Positions 35,301 to 46,200 of a DNA stretch of 64,000 nucleotides are shown in pieces; the stretch's first letter is position 1, and the number at the start of each line of letters is the position of its first letter. Under the pieces are notes generated by a model, which saw nothing but the letters and a program-made list of their open reading frames with translations, was not told the DNA's origin and did no database searches. This stretch comes from Onthophagus taurus (taxonomy: Eukaryota; Arthropoda; Insecta; Coleoptera; Scarabaeidae): positions 20,343,501 to 20,407,500 of the forward strand of contig NC_091966.1 in NCBI RefSeq assembly GCF_036711975.1, read 5' to 3'. A program made the position numbers and the translations under genes.

Positions 35301-36264
35301 TACAGATATTATCTTCTCAGAATCGTAAGTCTTATATTTTCTATTCCATATGAGATTTTTCGATGGCAAGCTCTGACGTAAATGTTTTGTATTTCTGAAC
35401 ATTATGATCGCATGATTTGCTAACTCGATCTTGGTCTAACAATTTACTTAATTTTTCATTTCACACGATCAAATCGTTTACTGTGCAATCGATTAAGTTA
35501 TGGACGATTTTGCCTATTATTATTTGTGGTGCACCAAATATTATTACATTTAAAAACCGTTTATTAGCCTTGTTTTTTACATAACTTTTCTTTTTTTGAT
35601 TGCACTCTGGTTTTTTCTTTAAAATCATACCAGAAAAAATAGTTTCACAATTGATTTGCCAAATCGTGTGCAGATTTCTCTAAATACCATAACATATCTT
35701 TGTAACTTCCATTTTAGTCAAAAATAGTTGTTTCAAAAACCTGACCTGATCGCGAGAAAATGATGCAACTTTTGATATTCAATCACATCTTGTCATTATT
35801 TTACACCTAATTATTTTTATTTATAGGGCTTTTGAAATGTTATCAACGAACGATAACATTACCGTCGATGACTTAGCTCAAGTTATACCTGAATTAAAAC
35901 CTTTAACTTTTGATATAGCAGTAAAAAATAGATTAAAAATTGAAGCACTTTACGAATCTGCTATTGCAATGCAAATAAACGAAGTGGCCGAATTGAAACG
36001 AGATGAAGCTTATCTAATACCAAGAGACATCAATTATAATTCAGAATCTCTTAATTTAAGTTTTGAAGAGAGAGAGAAATTAATGACTTTTCAACCACAA
36101 ACGGTAATTATTAATTAATACTTTTGTTGTTCTTTATTTTCCTTTGTTATTGTATTTTATAGATTGCAGCTGCAAGTCGAATACCTGGAGTAACTCCAGC
36201 TTCAATAGTAAAATTGTTACGGTTTGCAAAACACCGAGATTGTGATTATCTTGCAAATGTTTAA
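17310..36264 (+). CDS. MTO1: MTO1, mitochondrial tRNA wobble-uridine modification enzyme (MnmG/GidA family)
   Basis: Eight exons: 17310-17490, 17545-17663, 17720-17912, 17967-18256, 18311-18778, 24713-25110, 35827-36103 and 36163-36264. They total 2028 nt (675 codons plus stop), the usual family length. Every intron is GT-AG, all phases agree and no stop is seen. With GTPBP3, MTO1 makes the taurinomethyl or carboxymethylaminomethyl group on U34 of mitochondrial tRNAs, using FAD. The first 21 residues are basic with few acidic residues, as in a mitochondrial presequence. The FAD-binding [13 protein letters not shown] follows at about 27-39. Further family motifs are [111 protein letters not shown] and the C-terminal [16 protein letters not shown]. 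Introns 1-4 and 7 are 50-60 bp; introns 5 (5934 bp) and 6 (10716 bp) are transposon-filled. AATAAA at 36525 could end the mRNA. The start is the first ATG in frame before the presequence. Confidence 0.96.
20129..22242. mobile_element. Palindromic element with CASTCAGTTCCAAAAA termini (nesting level 3)
   Basis: Starts CAGTCAGTTCCAAAAAAAGT and ends with the complement ACTTTTTTTGGAACTGAGTG, with TA on both sides. Arms of about 230 bp share GTGACGCACTTGATTTTTGA and GACTCCTGGATGGTAG. The empty site is visible in copy 1 of the host family: AAATGCCACTTAG at about 3508 versus AAATA / TACTACTTAG here. Its own loop is split by the 20392-21783 element. No transposase is visible. Confidence 0.75.
20392..21783. 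mobile_element. Palindromic element with CCGGGTGTCCCTCAAAAG termini (nesting level 4)
   Basis: Starts CCGGGTGTCCCTCAAAAGTG and ends with the complement CACTTTTGAGGGACACCCGG, with TA on both sides. Arms of about 500 bp share GCATAGTTAGGTCGC, GGTACTAA / TTAGTACC-type words and TAGCAGTGATCACTGCT. The loop near 20900-21290 contains a short piece reading [21 protein letters not shown] text on the + strand (about 21030-21075). That text resembles the C-terminal catalytic block of mariner-superfamily transposases, followed by frame breaks. Confidence 0.7.
23890..24295 (-). pseudogene. Tc1-like transposase, right copy, inverted and partial
   Basis: Read on the - strand this repeats the left copy: the AFIVLxN...RTTAVE segment (24295-24215), SERTIR (about 24195), the LQSPDG-like block (about 24010) and GGSVMVWxxIS (about 23925). 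It stops near 23890, where it meets the tail of the left copy. Frame breaks are frequent. It is a second, independently diverged copy of the same family in opposite orientation. Confidence 0.65.
25111..25689. other. Start of MTO1 intron 6, no gene
   Basis: From the exon 6 donor (GTAATA at 25111) to the truncated LINE. No recognisable element or coding sequence. Confidence 0.4.
25690..28528 (+). mobile_element. 5'-truncated non-LTR retrotransposon (LINE) with RNase H domain
   Basis: The element begins in the linker between endonuclease and reverse transcriptase and ends with a short TGTAA tandem tail (28513-28528). It contains RT, thumb, RNase H and a C-terminal CCHC-like knuckle. ORF1 and the endonuclease are absent, as expected from incomplete reverse transcription. 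It lies in the same orientation as MTO1 in intron 6. The RNase H domain suggests an I/LOA/R1-group clade, but the exact clade cannot be decided by eye. Confidence 0.85.
25698..28465 (+). pseudogene. LINE ORF2 remnant: reverse transcriptase plus RNase H
   Basis: The opening frame (25698-26117) has the endonuclease-RT linker ([41 protein letters not shown]). A 1-base shift at about 26114 moves to a 783-codon frame. RT motifs are [62 protein letters not shown], the catalytic [10 protein letters not shown] (26840-26870), NPQKT and KYLGVILD. Between SLHGDTVIV and [16 protein letters not shown] the usual GCPQGGVLSP block is missing in frame. RNase H has [32 protein letters not shown] and [19 protein letters not shown], with another apparent in-frame loss just before EDSQAA. 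The C-terminus has [18 protein letters not shown]. Because the deletions keep the frame, the ORF is long, but the RT cannot be functional without the PQG block. Confidence 0.85.
28529..29399. other. Intronic spacer, no gene
   Basis: AT-rich. An open frame at 28905-29357 has a hydrophobic, low-complexity composition typical of AT-rich DNA, with no recognisable domain. Confidence 0.4.
30033..30347. mobile_element. 315-bp MITE with 9-bp target duplication
   Basis: Ends CAAGGACAGTAGAATCTAAC and complement GTTAAATTCTACTGTCCTTG. The flanking direct repeat AGTTTGTAG is at 30024-30032 and 30348-30356. The sister mariner element (about 32457-32465) has a single AGTTTGTAG at the corresponding place, so the empty site is present in this window. 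Arms are about 130 bp and there is no coding capacity. The 9-bp duplication fits a MULE/FB-type origin. Confidence 0.8.
30226..31002 (-). pseudogene. Mariner-superfamily transposase fragments, element 1
   Basis: The N-terminal helix-turn-helix region (31002-30799) reads [20 protein letters not shown] then [10 protein letters not shown], a classic pattern of this family. Traces of the [19 protein letters not shown] segment and VIWTDE (first catalytic Asp, near 30608) follow after frame breaks. Then comes [20 protein letters not shown] and [19 protein letters not shown] (second Asp, about 30412). The third acidic block is gone because the coding region runs into the 30033-30347 MITE and the left arm. 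Not functional. Confidence 0.8.
31654..33818. mobile_element. Long-TIR mariner-superfamily element 2, CAGGTGTCCC termini
   Basis: TA-flanked; starts CAGGTGTCCCAGTTTTGATG and ends CATCGAAATTGGGACACCTG. It is a diverged copy of element 1, without the 30033 MITE. Its left arm contains a tandem duplication of about 175 bp (31978-32330, repeated CCATAGTTGGCTATGACCTA). The transposase fragment on the - strand is slightly longer than in element 1. Confidence 0.85.
32391..33171 (-). pseudogene. Mariner-superfamily transposase fragments, element 2
   Basis: The N-terminal part (33171-32884) has [34 protein letters not shown] and [18 protein letters not shown]. That last block is the second helix-turn-helix, absent from copy 1. 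The C-terminal part (32738-32391) has [33 protein letters not shown] and [19 protein letters not shown] (second catalytic Asp), then NFGNNW before running into the arm. The third acidic block is missing and frames do not connect between the two parts. Non-functional. Confidence 0.82.
34100..34960 (-). pseudogene. Decayed retroelement-like fragment
   Basis: On the - strand, frames joined across stops read [20 protein letters not shown] (about 34760-34700), then KLSGDGQP. Further along is [10 protein letters not shown] near 34470 and [20 protein letters not shown] near 34400-34350. The first motif resembles the region after the endonuclease of some non-LTR elements, where an AA..IPRG..K/R pattern is common. 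Stops and frameshifts are frequent. Boundaries are uncertain and the assignment rests on one short motif. Confidence 0.35.
34961..35826. other. End of MTO1 intron 6, no gene
   Basis: AT-rich intron sequence leading to the exon 7 acceptor (TTATTTATAG, ending 35826). Short open frames on the - strand (35008-35402) are Ser/Lys-rich and may continue the retroelement remnant, but nothing can be named. Confidence 0.35.
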
Positions 36265-37213
36265 AACTGATTTTAGTAAATATAATTGATTTTAGTGAAT
36301 TAAGTATAGTTTATAACACATTTTTTTGCCAAAAGTTGACTTTATTAAATACTGGTACAACATACATAGTATAATAATAACGAACCACAACATAACTTCT
36401 ATTTACAACATACAAAGGGGGGTTTTAGGAGAGGGGAGGGAAATTAACGATTCTAATGTACATAATACTGGTTATAGTATTATTATAAATGTTTCACGTT
36501 ACTTAATACGAGCTATAAATTTGCAATAAATTAATTTTTTCTTTCATTTACATCGTAAATATACAAAAATATCCAAATATACAGAACCCAAAAAAATAGG
36601 TTTGCAATTTCATAGCTGCTATCTGTAAAAACACATTTACATAATTAAACATTGAATTCTAAAAACTAACATCAAATTTGTTGTTACATCGAAAACGTTT
36701 GGCGTGGTAACACTATAAAGAAAATAAAAAAATAAACAAAAATTAATTCAAGAGAAATAACGAAAAAAGGAACTTATCTACGCAGTATTATGTTTATAAA
36801 TAAGAAAAATGCGCATCAGTCTTAATTTAGTGATAAAAACTAATAACAACGAAACTGTGTCGATGATAATAAATGCAATTATAGGCTTAAAGCAAACACA
36901 TTATTTCTTTTTTTTCTATTTGGTGTGCGTCACAACATGTACATTATCTAACATATACTTATATATGTTTATTTGTCAGCAATTATATAAATCTCTTTTC
37001 TTAATATATATGCTGACTAGCTGCTTAGAAATTCATCTTTCATTTCTAAATAATTACTATCAAAAATAGATCTTCTTTTATCAAAATAAATCAAAAGAAT
37101 AGAAAATTATTGTCACAATTCCATCATAATTTTTTTGTTATAAATTCTTCATTTTCGCCAATTTAATTAAAAAAGACGGCAAGATAAATTTTCCTTTCTC
37201 TTTTCCTTCGTCT
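36265..37213. other. Convergent 3' region between MTO1 and the GPCR
   Basis: 949 bp between two stop codons that face each other. AATAAA on the + strand at 36525 could serve MTO1, and AATAAA on the - strand (TTTATT at 36968) could serve the GPCR. Overlap of the two 3' UTRs is possible. No other gene is seen. Confidence 0.45.
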
Positions 37214-40200
37214 TTAACAGCTTGTTTCCAAGGCTATGGATTTCGTGGTATTCGACACGCTATGATTGCACATAGTATCCCCCATTGAAGGTTGACCTTG
37301 CGATGTAGAAGAATGATGATTGGTGGTTCCTGCGGTCTCAACAGCGCTGCCTCGACGCCAACACCAGTAGCGTTTAACAGCAGCCAATACCTATAAAAAA
37401 GAAGAACAATAAGAAAAATAAAATAATATGGAAATTTCTTTGAGTGTTTTAATGAATTAATTATTACCTGTGGTTGACAACCGACGACGATAAAGATAAA
37501 AACTCCCTGTAAGCAGTTGAAGATATCCGTAGAGTACCAATATTCATGAGGACCTCCAACAGCCCAAGAAATGATGTCTGCTATCCAAAAGACTCCCATT
37601 ACAATGACGAGTTTTAGACATACGCGGCCAAGTGCAGCTCTAAAAAATTAAAAAGAAAATGTTTAAAAAAAGTTTTAAATGAAGATGGATGTTAAAGATT
37701 GTGTATAAAAACGTATGAATGTATATTCGCAAATCTCGATTAACTCTAATAACGATTTGATGGAAACGTCGCATCGCGTCTCGCCGTATGTGGTTAAACC
37801 GGGTCCATTAGTGACGGGTAATTGGATCCAGGGTAATGGCAAAAAGGAAGGAAAGATAATCGGAATAATTAATAAAACGGATGCGTCCGAGTGCTTCTAT
37901 CCGTTCCCGCTCATTTTAATTCAAAAGTTTTAAGGTAAAATGGAGGATATAAAAAAAAGTGGATGAAACCTAAAAAAACAGTTTTCTACCTTCGCTTATT
38001 AGCGGGATTTTGTTCCCGGTAATCACACGACCCCCAATTTGAAGTGGAAATGACCGACTAACCACGACCTGAGTTCAAATTACACGGTACTTTTCTTCCA
38101 GCTAGATTGAAGTTTCGAAAGTAGTGCTTTTGGTTCGTCTTCAAAGGGAAATAAACGCAAAAACCCAATTAGGAATACAATTACCAGTTCTGGTTGGGTT
38201 CGTGTGGTTCACTACCTCTCCAATATCTCCCAACATTTTTTAATTATATACTTTCGTCCTTATTTATAGTCGTTATCTTTGGGGTTTGAAGATAATAAGT
38301 TTAAACGTGTAACCTTTTCTTTGTTCTAGAACCAAGAAAATTCAAATCGCTATAAAATCAGAATTTTCTTTTTGGACTTTCTTTGTTTCTGTATCCGCTA
38401 AGAGTTAAATTAATCTTTTCGACCTCATCAGGTAACCGCATCTTTTCGATTATCCACGGTCGAGTAACTTAGAAGGTTCACACGGTAACATTTTTTTATA
38501 CTTTTTTTTGAACACCTTTCAAACGATTAATAACTGTTAAAAAAATTTAAATGTATACAATTCAACTGAATAGTATAAATGCTACAAAAGAGATTTTTTC
38601 TTAATAGTTATTTAATGGTTAAGTACCGAGATCTGAATATAAAAAATGAGGAGCTAAAAAAAGGATTGTAAAAGTGAAACGAGTGTGGGACACGTCGGTG
38701 TTCTTCTTGAAAGCATTAAGGTTCTGAATGCGGCCCTATAAATTCCTTTGCTGGATCGTTAGTGGAGCGGAGCGCACCAGTAATTAATCTGCATTGCCTT
38801 TTCAAGCAAGAAACCAAGAACCAACGACCCGTACGTGGTTTTGCGGAAACTAAAAGCATCAAAACGATCGGGAATTTTGCCTCAAAAAAGTGTTAAACAC
38901 TACAACAAGTAGAAATAATTCGAATTACTCTTACCTTTCCGTAGTTGACTTCACAAGTTCTCTTTTCCAAAGGCCACAAGTTAGTTCTCTTGCTGTAGCG
39001 ATGAACAAAGCTAAATTGACCGCCAGAAGAATACCGACCGGGATAAAAAAGTATAACATAATTTCCATATTTCCTGCAAAATAAAATAAGTTTTATTAAT
39101 TAAGAGGGAACATATGGTAAAAGATGTTAAAAGTTGTCATAAAAGTGGTATATGCAGGTAAAAAGTTACCTTGTGAAAGCAATTAAGAATGGCGGTTTTT
39201 GATAGCAATTAAAGTTAATTAATGTTCTTTGCAGAGATATGGACTCGAGGGGGTCGTAAATGAATTTTTTGATAGTGAAACTATCTCCGAAGGCAGGTGG
39301 CCATTAAAGAGGTTCGACCTTCAGGAGCCGGATTCATTAACATTATCCGAAAGTGGAAAGACAGACTTAAAATTTGATGTCGCCAACAACTTTTTAACGA
39401 ACTCGAATCGAAATAAATCTACCATAACTTCACTTCAACAAGTATTGATATAATTAAACAATAAAATGTGGTTGTAAAATCGACCAGAACCAATCAACTT
39501 GAAATGGCTTTTTCGATCCCTTTCGCAAACGCCAGATTTCCACCAGGTTATTGCACGGTATGATGCGACTGTCTGTGTTGCCATCACGTTTCATATAATA
39601 AACTTCTTCGTGGTGGCGCCAAATTAAAATTGTCAAAATATTTGTTGCGAAAATGGAGACAGAGAAGTGGTTTAAGACGCCTTGAAATTGCACGTTATTT
39701 TCCTTTATCTTGAACGTCTTGCTGCAAATTGCAACGGAAACTACACCGGAGCAACCGCAGTCGTTTATTATACACCGGGATGCATCGTTGCTTTTTTGGA
39801 CATTAGCGGTCATTAAGGTGAAATTAGACATGCTTATGCGCTTTTTGCAATGGCCACGGAGATCAGTATTAAGTGAGAAGATTAATCACCTGATGTTACA
39901 TGAATCATCTGAGAAGTGAAATTTAAATGACGACAGTTTAAGATTTGCATCGTTTCGCAATTTTTTAAAACTACATCCTGCTTAATATAATACACATTTT
40001 AAAAAATTAATTATGTTAATCTTTATCATTATAAGTTAAATCTTTTTTACTCATACAACTAATAACATGAGTAACACGTGTCTTAAATTTAAATTTCTTT
40101 TTTTCTGGGTCACCATTTCACAACAAACGGATCTCTTCGCAAACAACGTATCCACAGCAGGTAAACCTCCTGTCGAAATGATTCATTCGGTCAGCCCATA

Positions 40201-43200
40201 AAACCGAGAGATGTGGGTAGACTTTGATACTTTGAAATTAAAAGGGTCGCTCGTGTATTTACCATCTTATCTCTCACCAATTCGACGTCGGAAAGCCGTA
40301 CACATGGCGATTAAGAAGTCATCGACATCTATTTCGTTCTTATCGGATGTATCTTGACGAAAAGAAAAAAAAAGTCCAGCGAACGTGATTCCTCACGGCG
40401 ATGCGTTCAAATTGAGGACGGTTTTAATTTTGAAATATATAGATAAGGTTGTTCTTTGTTTCAGTATCGTTGTTAAAACCCCGGGCGGCGCCAAGTGGTG
40501 TATTTCGCAATTGTCGTAATCGCGTCATCCTCATTTAAAAAGAGACTTTATGTGAACACATCCTGTGTCTTTCCTTTTGTTAGCTCGTTTGGCAATTTGG
40601 ACATAAGTGATTTAATTAAAATTGAATTAGTTTAGATTACGTTAAGTCGAATGACTTAAGAAGGGCTACTTAAATGCATAAAGATACATAATTTTGTTTT
40701 ATAAGTAATTATTTTATTTAAAATTTGAACTTCATAATTAAATTCATAAATAAAAAAATCATCCTACAATGTCGTTATTCGAGAAACTATTTGAATTTGC
40801 CAAAGAAGACGCCTACATATTTTCTGAATCATCTCGTGATTTAAGTGGATTCATCAGCAAACATATTCTGACGCATCATCACGTAATGCAAAAAAATGCT
40901 AACTGGTTAGTTTTTATTGCGATTTTTTAACATAGTTCTTTATGTATTTTCTTTAAAGGACATTAAACGATTTTTTAATTGCCTGCCTTACATTATTTCG
41001 AGAATGACAGAGACTCACTGGTACTAAATGACACCATCAAATTAAAGACTGGAATCTGAAGGATGCATTTCGCAATTACCTTCCAGTAAATAATTATTGC
41101 AAGTAATTATAGACGTAATAACGCAGTTTTTTCTCGCGAGTTATTTAAAAATATCTCCAATACCGAAGGCAATAAATATGCGGGAAAATGTTGTATCATG
41201 GTTACGGAAAATAGATTTCTTGGAAAATACATTTTACAAAATGTAGTTTATATAGTATTTAAGCGTGAACACAGCTTGATCTTGGTTTTTTCTAGTGAAG
41301 ACCCTGAACACGGAACTACGCGATGTTATGCCATAGCCTTTTGTTTCATCGTTCTCGTCTAATTTTCGCTAGAGACATGAGAAAGGAACGATCTTGAACA
41401 ATTCTAGGTTGCAATCTGCAAGAAATTGATTCAAAGAACTCTATCGGGATTGCTATCACCGTTATGTTCCCGCCTTTCTAAGATTGTTTGATGATCGTTC
41501 TCAAGTTGTACAAGATTGAAGAAAATTGAAACGGATGTAGAAAATAATATCTTAGGGATATGAAGAATTCCGAGTTATGAAGAAATTTGATGTAATCGGA
41601 GTTATTTGGGTACGATATTTATTAATGAAAATTGTGATTTATTTATTTTACCCAAACAAGTTGTTTCTATTTACCATTTCAACGAATTTTGGTAAAATTG
41701 CAGCCCAGTTGATTATTGATAATACAAAGAAAAGACAAATAATAAGAATTCTTAGTATGAATTTTATGAAAATCAAATATTTATAATAAATGAAAGAGGC
41801 TCCAGATTTAGTCTTTTTACATAATCTTCAACTTTTAATTACATCAGCGGAAGTTGTTACAGATCGTCTACTAATTATTTAAGAATTGTTTTTTGTTTTG
41901 TTAATTAGTTTTGAGAAATTCACAAAATTCATTTCCGCGTTAGGCATAGTGATGTATTCATACTTGATCCTTGGAGGGGAGATAGAAAAGGAGACCTAAG
42001 AGAAGGGCTGGGTGCAAAAACCAGGTGGCTCCACTTTTGGGGGAATTTGACTTTTTCTTTGATTTTGGTTTTCAAAACTGTGCTCTACAGATTAATGCAA
42101 GAACCAGGCAGTTTTACAGCTTAATACGACTACAGAACGTTAAAAGGAGCTACCTGTTATGCTGTTTCAATGAAAATCGTCGTTTCCTGTCACCTGAACT
42201 AAACATCATCACCCTGTATAGACCCTATTTGGAAAAATTTGAGCTAGAGCAGCATCGCATAATGGCAGAAAAAGACTTCAAATCCTACGTTAGCTACGAT
42301 TTTTATCGTAGAAGTTTGGTAGAAAACTTTAATCTAAGCTTTGGACACCCGAGGTCTGACACATGTCTAAAATGTGACGCCTACGAAAATACTTTAAAAA
42401 GTTTAACGGATGAACAGGAGAAACAAAAGCTCATAACTGAAAAAAATCTTCTTCTTGGTAAAACGGATAGTTTTTACCGAGATATGAAGGAAAAACAAAA
42501 ACTGGCTCTTTCTGATCCTACAGTGGAGATCATTAGTTTGATTTTGAACAGAATGTACCGTTACCACATCTCCCAGCCGGAAATGTGTTTTATAAACGTC
42601 AACTGTGGGTATTTCCACTTTGCATTCATCAGATTGATGTACTTTCAAAAGTTTCTTTTACATGTATGATGAAGTTATTGGGCTCCAATGAGGTTATTAG
42701 TTGTTTGCATCATTTTATTAAGACTTCTATAAAGTCAGAGGTTAAGACGCTGACAACTGCGCTGCTCAAAATAAAAATAGCGTTTTAATCAATTTTTGGC
42801 AAACATTAACACTACAAAAACGATTTGTTAACATTAGACATCACTATCCTGAACCAGGATATAGTTTTTTGCCATGCGATCGCAGTTTTGCTCAGGTCGA
42901 AAAACAGAAAAGGAAGCAGCAAAGGGTGATATTGCCCGAAGAGTGGATGCAAATAGTAAAAAATTCATCCAGGAGGTTTGAAGTACTTCATGTAACGCAG
43001 AACATGATACTTGACTATAAAACTTAATAAACACCCCGTTTTAAGAAAACCATAACAAATGGACATAAGGAAAAGTTTACCATTTCAAAGTATCGAATAA
43101 TACAATTCGATTCAGCCAGTGTCAATACACGAAAATATTCTGAGACCCATAATGCTCTATTCGGCCACATGATCTTGAAGTTGACAGAAAAGGGTATAAT

Positions 43201-46200
43201 GAACTTCTTCCATGACATTCTAAATGACAAGAGGTACTATGAAAGAATTTGTTCTTCAGCAACCCCTTCTGAAGAAAATACAGTAAAATCTTCTACAGAT
43301 GACAATGAAACGTAGATAGGTGAGTAGCTTGGATATTGTTTAATATCTGCAAATAATGTTGTCATTTTATAGCTCCTGTTATGTAAGAGTATTCTCGTAC
43401 AAAACTAAGCAAAAATATCAACGACAACATTTTCTAACAATAACATAATCAAAATCCAAATTGGAATTATATTTTCCTTTTAGAATACATTCAGAATATA
43501 TTTTAAAATACTTTTTTGATGATTCCCAAAAGTTTACTAAAATGGAGCTACCTCGATTTAGCACCCAGCTCTTAAGTTGTTAAACTAAAATTAGAACTAA
43601 AACTAGAACTAACACTAGAAACTTTCGGGTTTTGCCGTGCGTCTTTTAATAAAAGGTTTGACGTTTCGGATGCCATGTTGCAACCTTCTTCAGAAACTGG
43701 TTCGAAGTGACGAGATCAAAAATCGGTAACTATATATAAGTCGGAAAAATATATATAGTTACCGTTTTCGGCAAAACCCGAAAGTTTCCAGTGTTAGTTC
43801 TAGTTTTAGTTCTAATTTTAGTTTAATTCACACCAGCCGTGAAAGCCTTCGTACTTATCTTAAGTTGTTGTTGAAATATACTTTCTGGTGTCTTAATAGA
43901 TGTTGGAAGTGTATAAAGTATTTGTAGAAGCTTCTGCACATTTGGGTACAACTTCTCATTACAAGCCTCCAAACAAGCTAACGTGTTATATTCGGCTAAG
44001 GTTGATACAATTGTTTAAATATTTGTCCCAGATTCTAAATTTAATTTGATTGTTGTTTTGACATAATTGACATACAGAATTTTGACATAATTCCTCTAAG
44101 TATGTAACAGTATTTTCGTGGAAGCAATCTGAGTAAAAGCCAAACAATTGTCAAAAACGATATCTTCACAGAAATCGTGAAGCACTAATGTTTCATAAAG
44201 TGCAGAGAAAATAAGAAATTTATCACCGTTATAACCCCTGATGTGTTTTAGGCTACTCAATCTTCTATTCTGTCCTTTCACCACACAATCATCTCCACCT
44301 CCTAAACCTCACTTGTCTTAAATCATCCATACATCTCGATCTCCACTAACTCTTCGACCCACTGGTCTGCAATCTGCAACTATCTTTGTTGTCCACTGAT
44401 CGCTCATTCGTTCCACGTGTTTCCTGCATCCATCCGAGTCGTCTACTTTTAATGAACCTGACAATATCGGTACCATCTATTAATTGGTATAATTCGTGAC
44501 TCATTCGTAACTTCCAGGAGTTTAAACTTCCTAAGAAGTTGTTCATCTGTGGTTGTTAAAGCTCAGGCTTCGTATTCATATGTTACCACTGATCTAATAA
44601 GGCTTTTCTATAAAGTTATCTTTATGTTTTTGTTCACCATTCTAAATTTGAACAGTTCAAATGACTTTGATAGGGGCCGAATTATCGGTATAAAAGAGGC
44701 GTGTTTCTCATTCCGAGAGATTGGGAGAAGACTGAATCGGGACCACACTACAGTTGCTCGGATATGGCATTTATGGTCCGAAAAGGGTATTCAGAAGCGA
44801 TGTCCTGCTGAAAGACCCGTCCGAAGAAGCAACGCACGTGAAGACCGACTCCTTAGGCGGATGGCTACCAGGGATCGATTTCAAACAACAAGGTCGATTG
44901 CTGTGGATTGGACGAGAGCTTTGAACCGACACTTGTCGATGGCAATTGTTTACAGAAGAATTTCATCCTTTGGGCTTCATTCATACCGTCCTTTCCTTCG
45001 GCTTCCATTAACACCTCCGCATAAATCAGCCAGACTTGCATGGTGTCAAGAACGGCAAGGGTGGGTACATCAGTGGAATGACATCCTCTTCAGTGATGAA
45101 TCAAGGTTTTGTTTATGGGTGAATGATGGTCGTAGAAGGGTGCGGCGACATCTAGGAAAAAGACGGAATGTTAGTTTGTTCAAAGACGACACACAGCCTT
45201 AAAACCTGGGGTTATGGTTTGGAGGACGATATGTGCTGGACGAAGGTCACCCCTTCAGGCACATTCCAGTTACATTAAATGCACGTCGTTACAGCAACAA
45301 CGTTCTGGTACCGGTGGTAGAACCTTTCATACAGACGTTGCAGAATGCCACTTTCCAACAACATAATGCAAGACTTCATACTGCTGTGGTTACAAGAAGG
45401 TTCCTGGTTGGATTGCAAATTTTGCCCTGGTCTGCACGGTCACCGGACTTGTCGCCGATTGAACATGTCTGGGATAGGCCCAGGCTTCATGAGAATCTGG
45501 ATGAACTTCGACACCATCTAGACTCTAGATGGTCCTCTAGATACTAAAGGTTGCATGGAACAAGATACACCAGAAAGACATCAACCGCCTAATAGAGAGC
45601 ATGGGTAGAAGAGTTAATGCATGCATAGCTGCGCGTGAGGATGCAACCCACTACTAGCTTTTTTTTTCTTGAAATATGTTAATTTTTGTTTTGTTTTTTT
45701 CAACTAAACTTTCATCGTTTCTTAGTTGATAATAAAGCATTATTTTACCGAAGTTTCAAAATTGTATTCTAATTCTTAATGGGTGGTGTATTTTATGTAT
45801 GTGGAAGTGAGTGTATGATACTAAGCCTTGTCTTCGTTTATCTGTAGCAGTTTGTTCTGCGATTCGCTAGCCAATATGTTCAAGTGTTCTTTCAGTCCTT
45901 TTGCACTCCTACTGATAATTGCTATGTTATTGGCATAGGCGCATATCGCCAGCAGTATCTAATTTTCTGAAGGCTGCCTCCAGCACCAGATTGAACAATG
46001 TAGCCAATCATCATCCGTGCATCACCCTATCGCATCTTAGCATCCATGCTAAATATGTATACTTGTCTGATCATAATGACGAGAATTACAACAATTTGTT
46101 GTACCCACTACCTAGTAATTATTTATAACGTTTTATATTTATTTTGATTACCCTTGCAAGGTTTTTGCTTAACGTTTATGATAACGTAAGAATGGCATCA

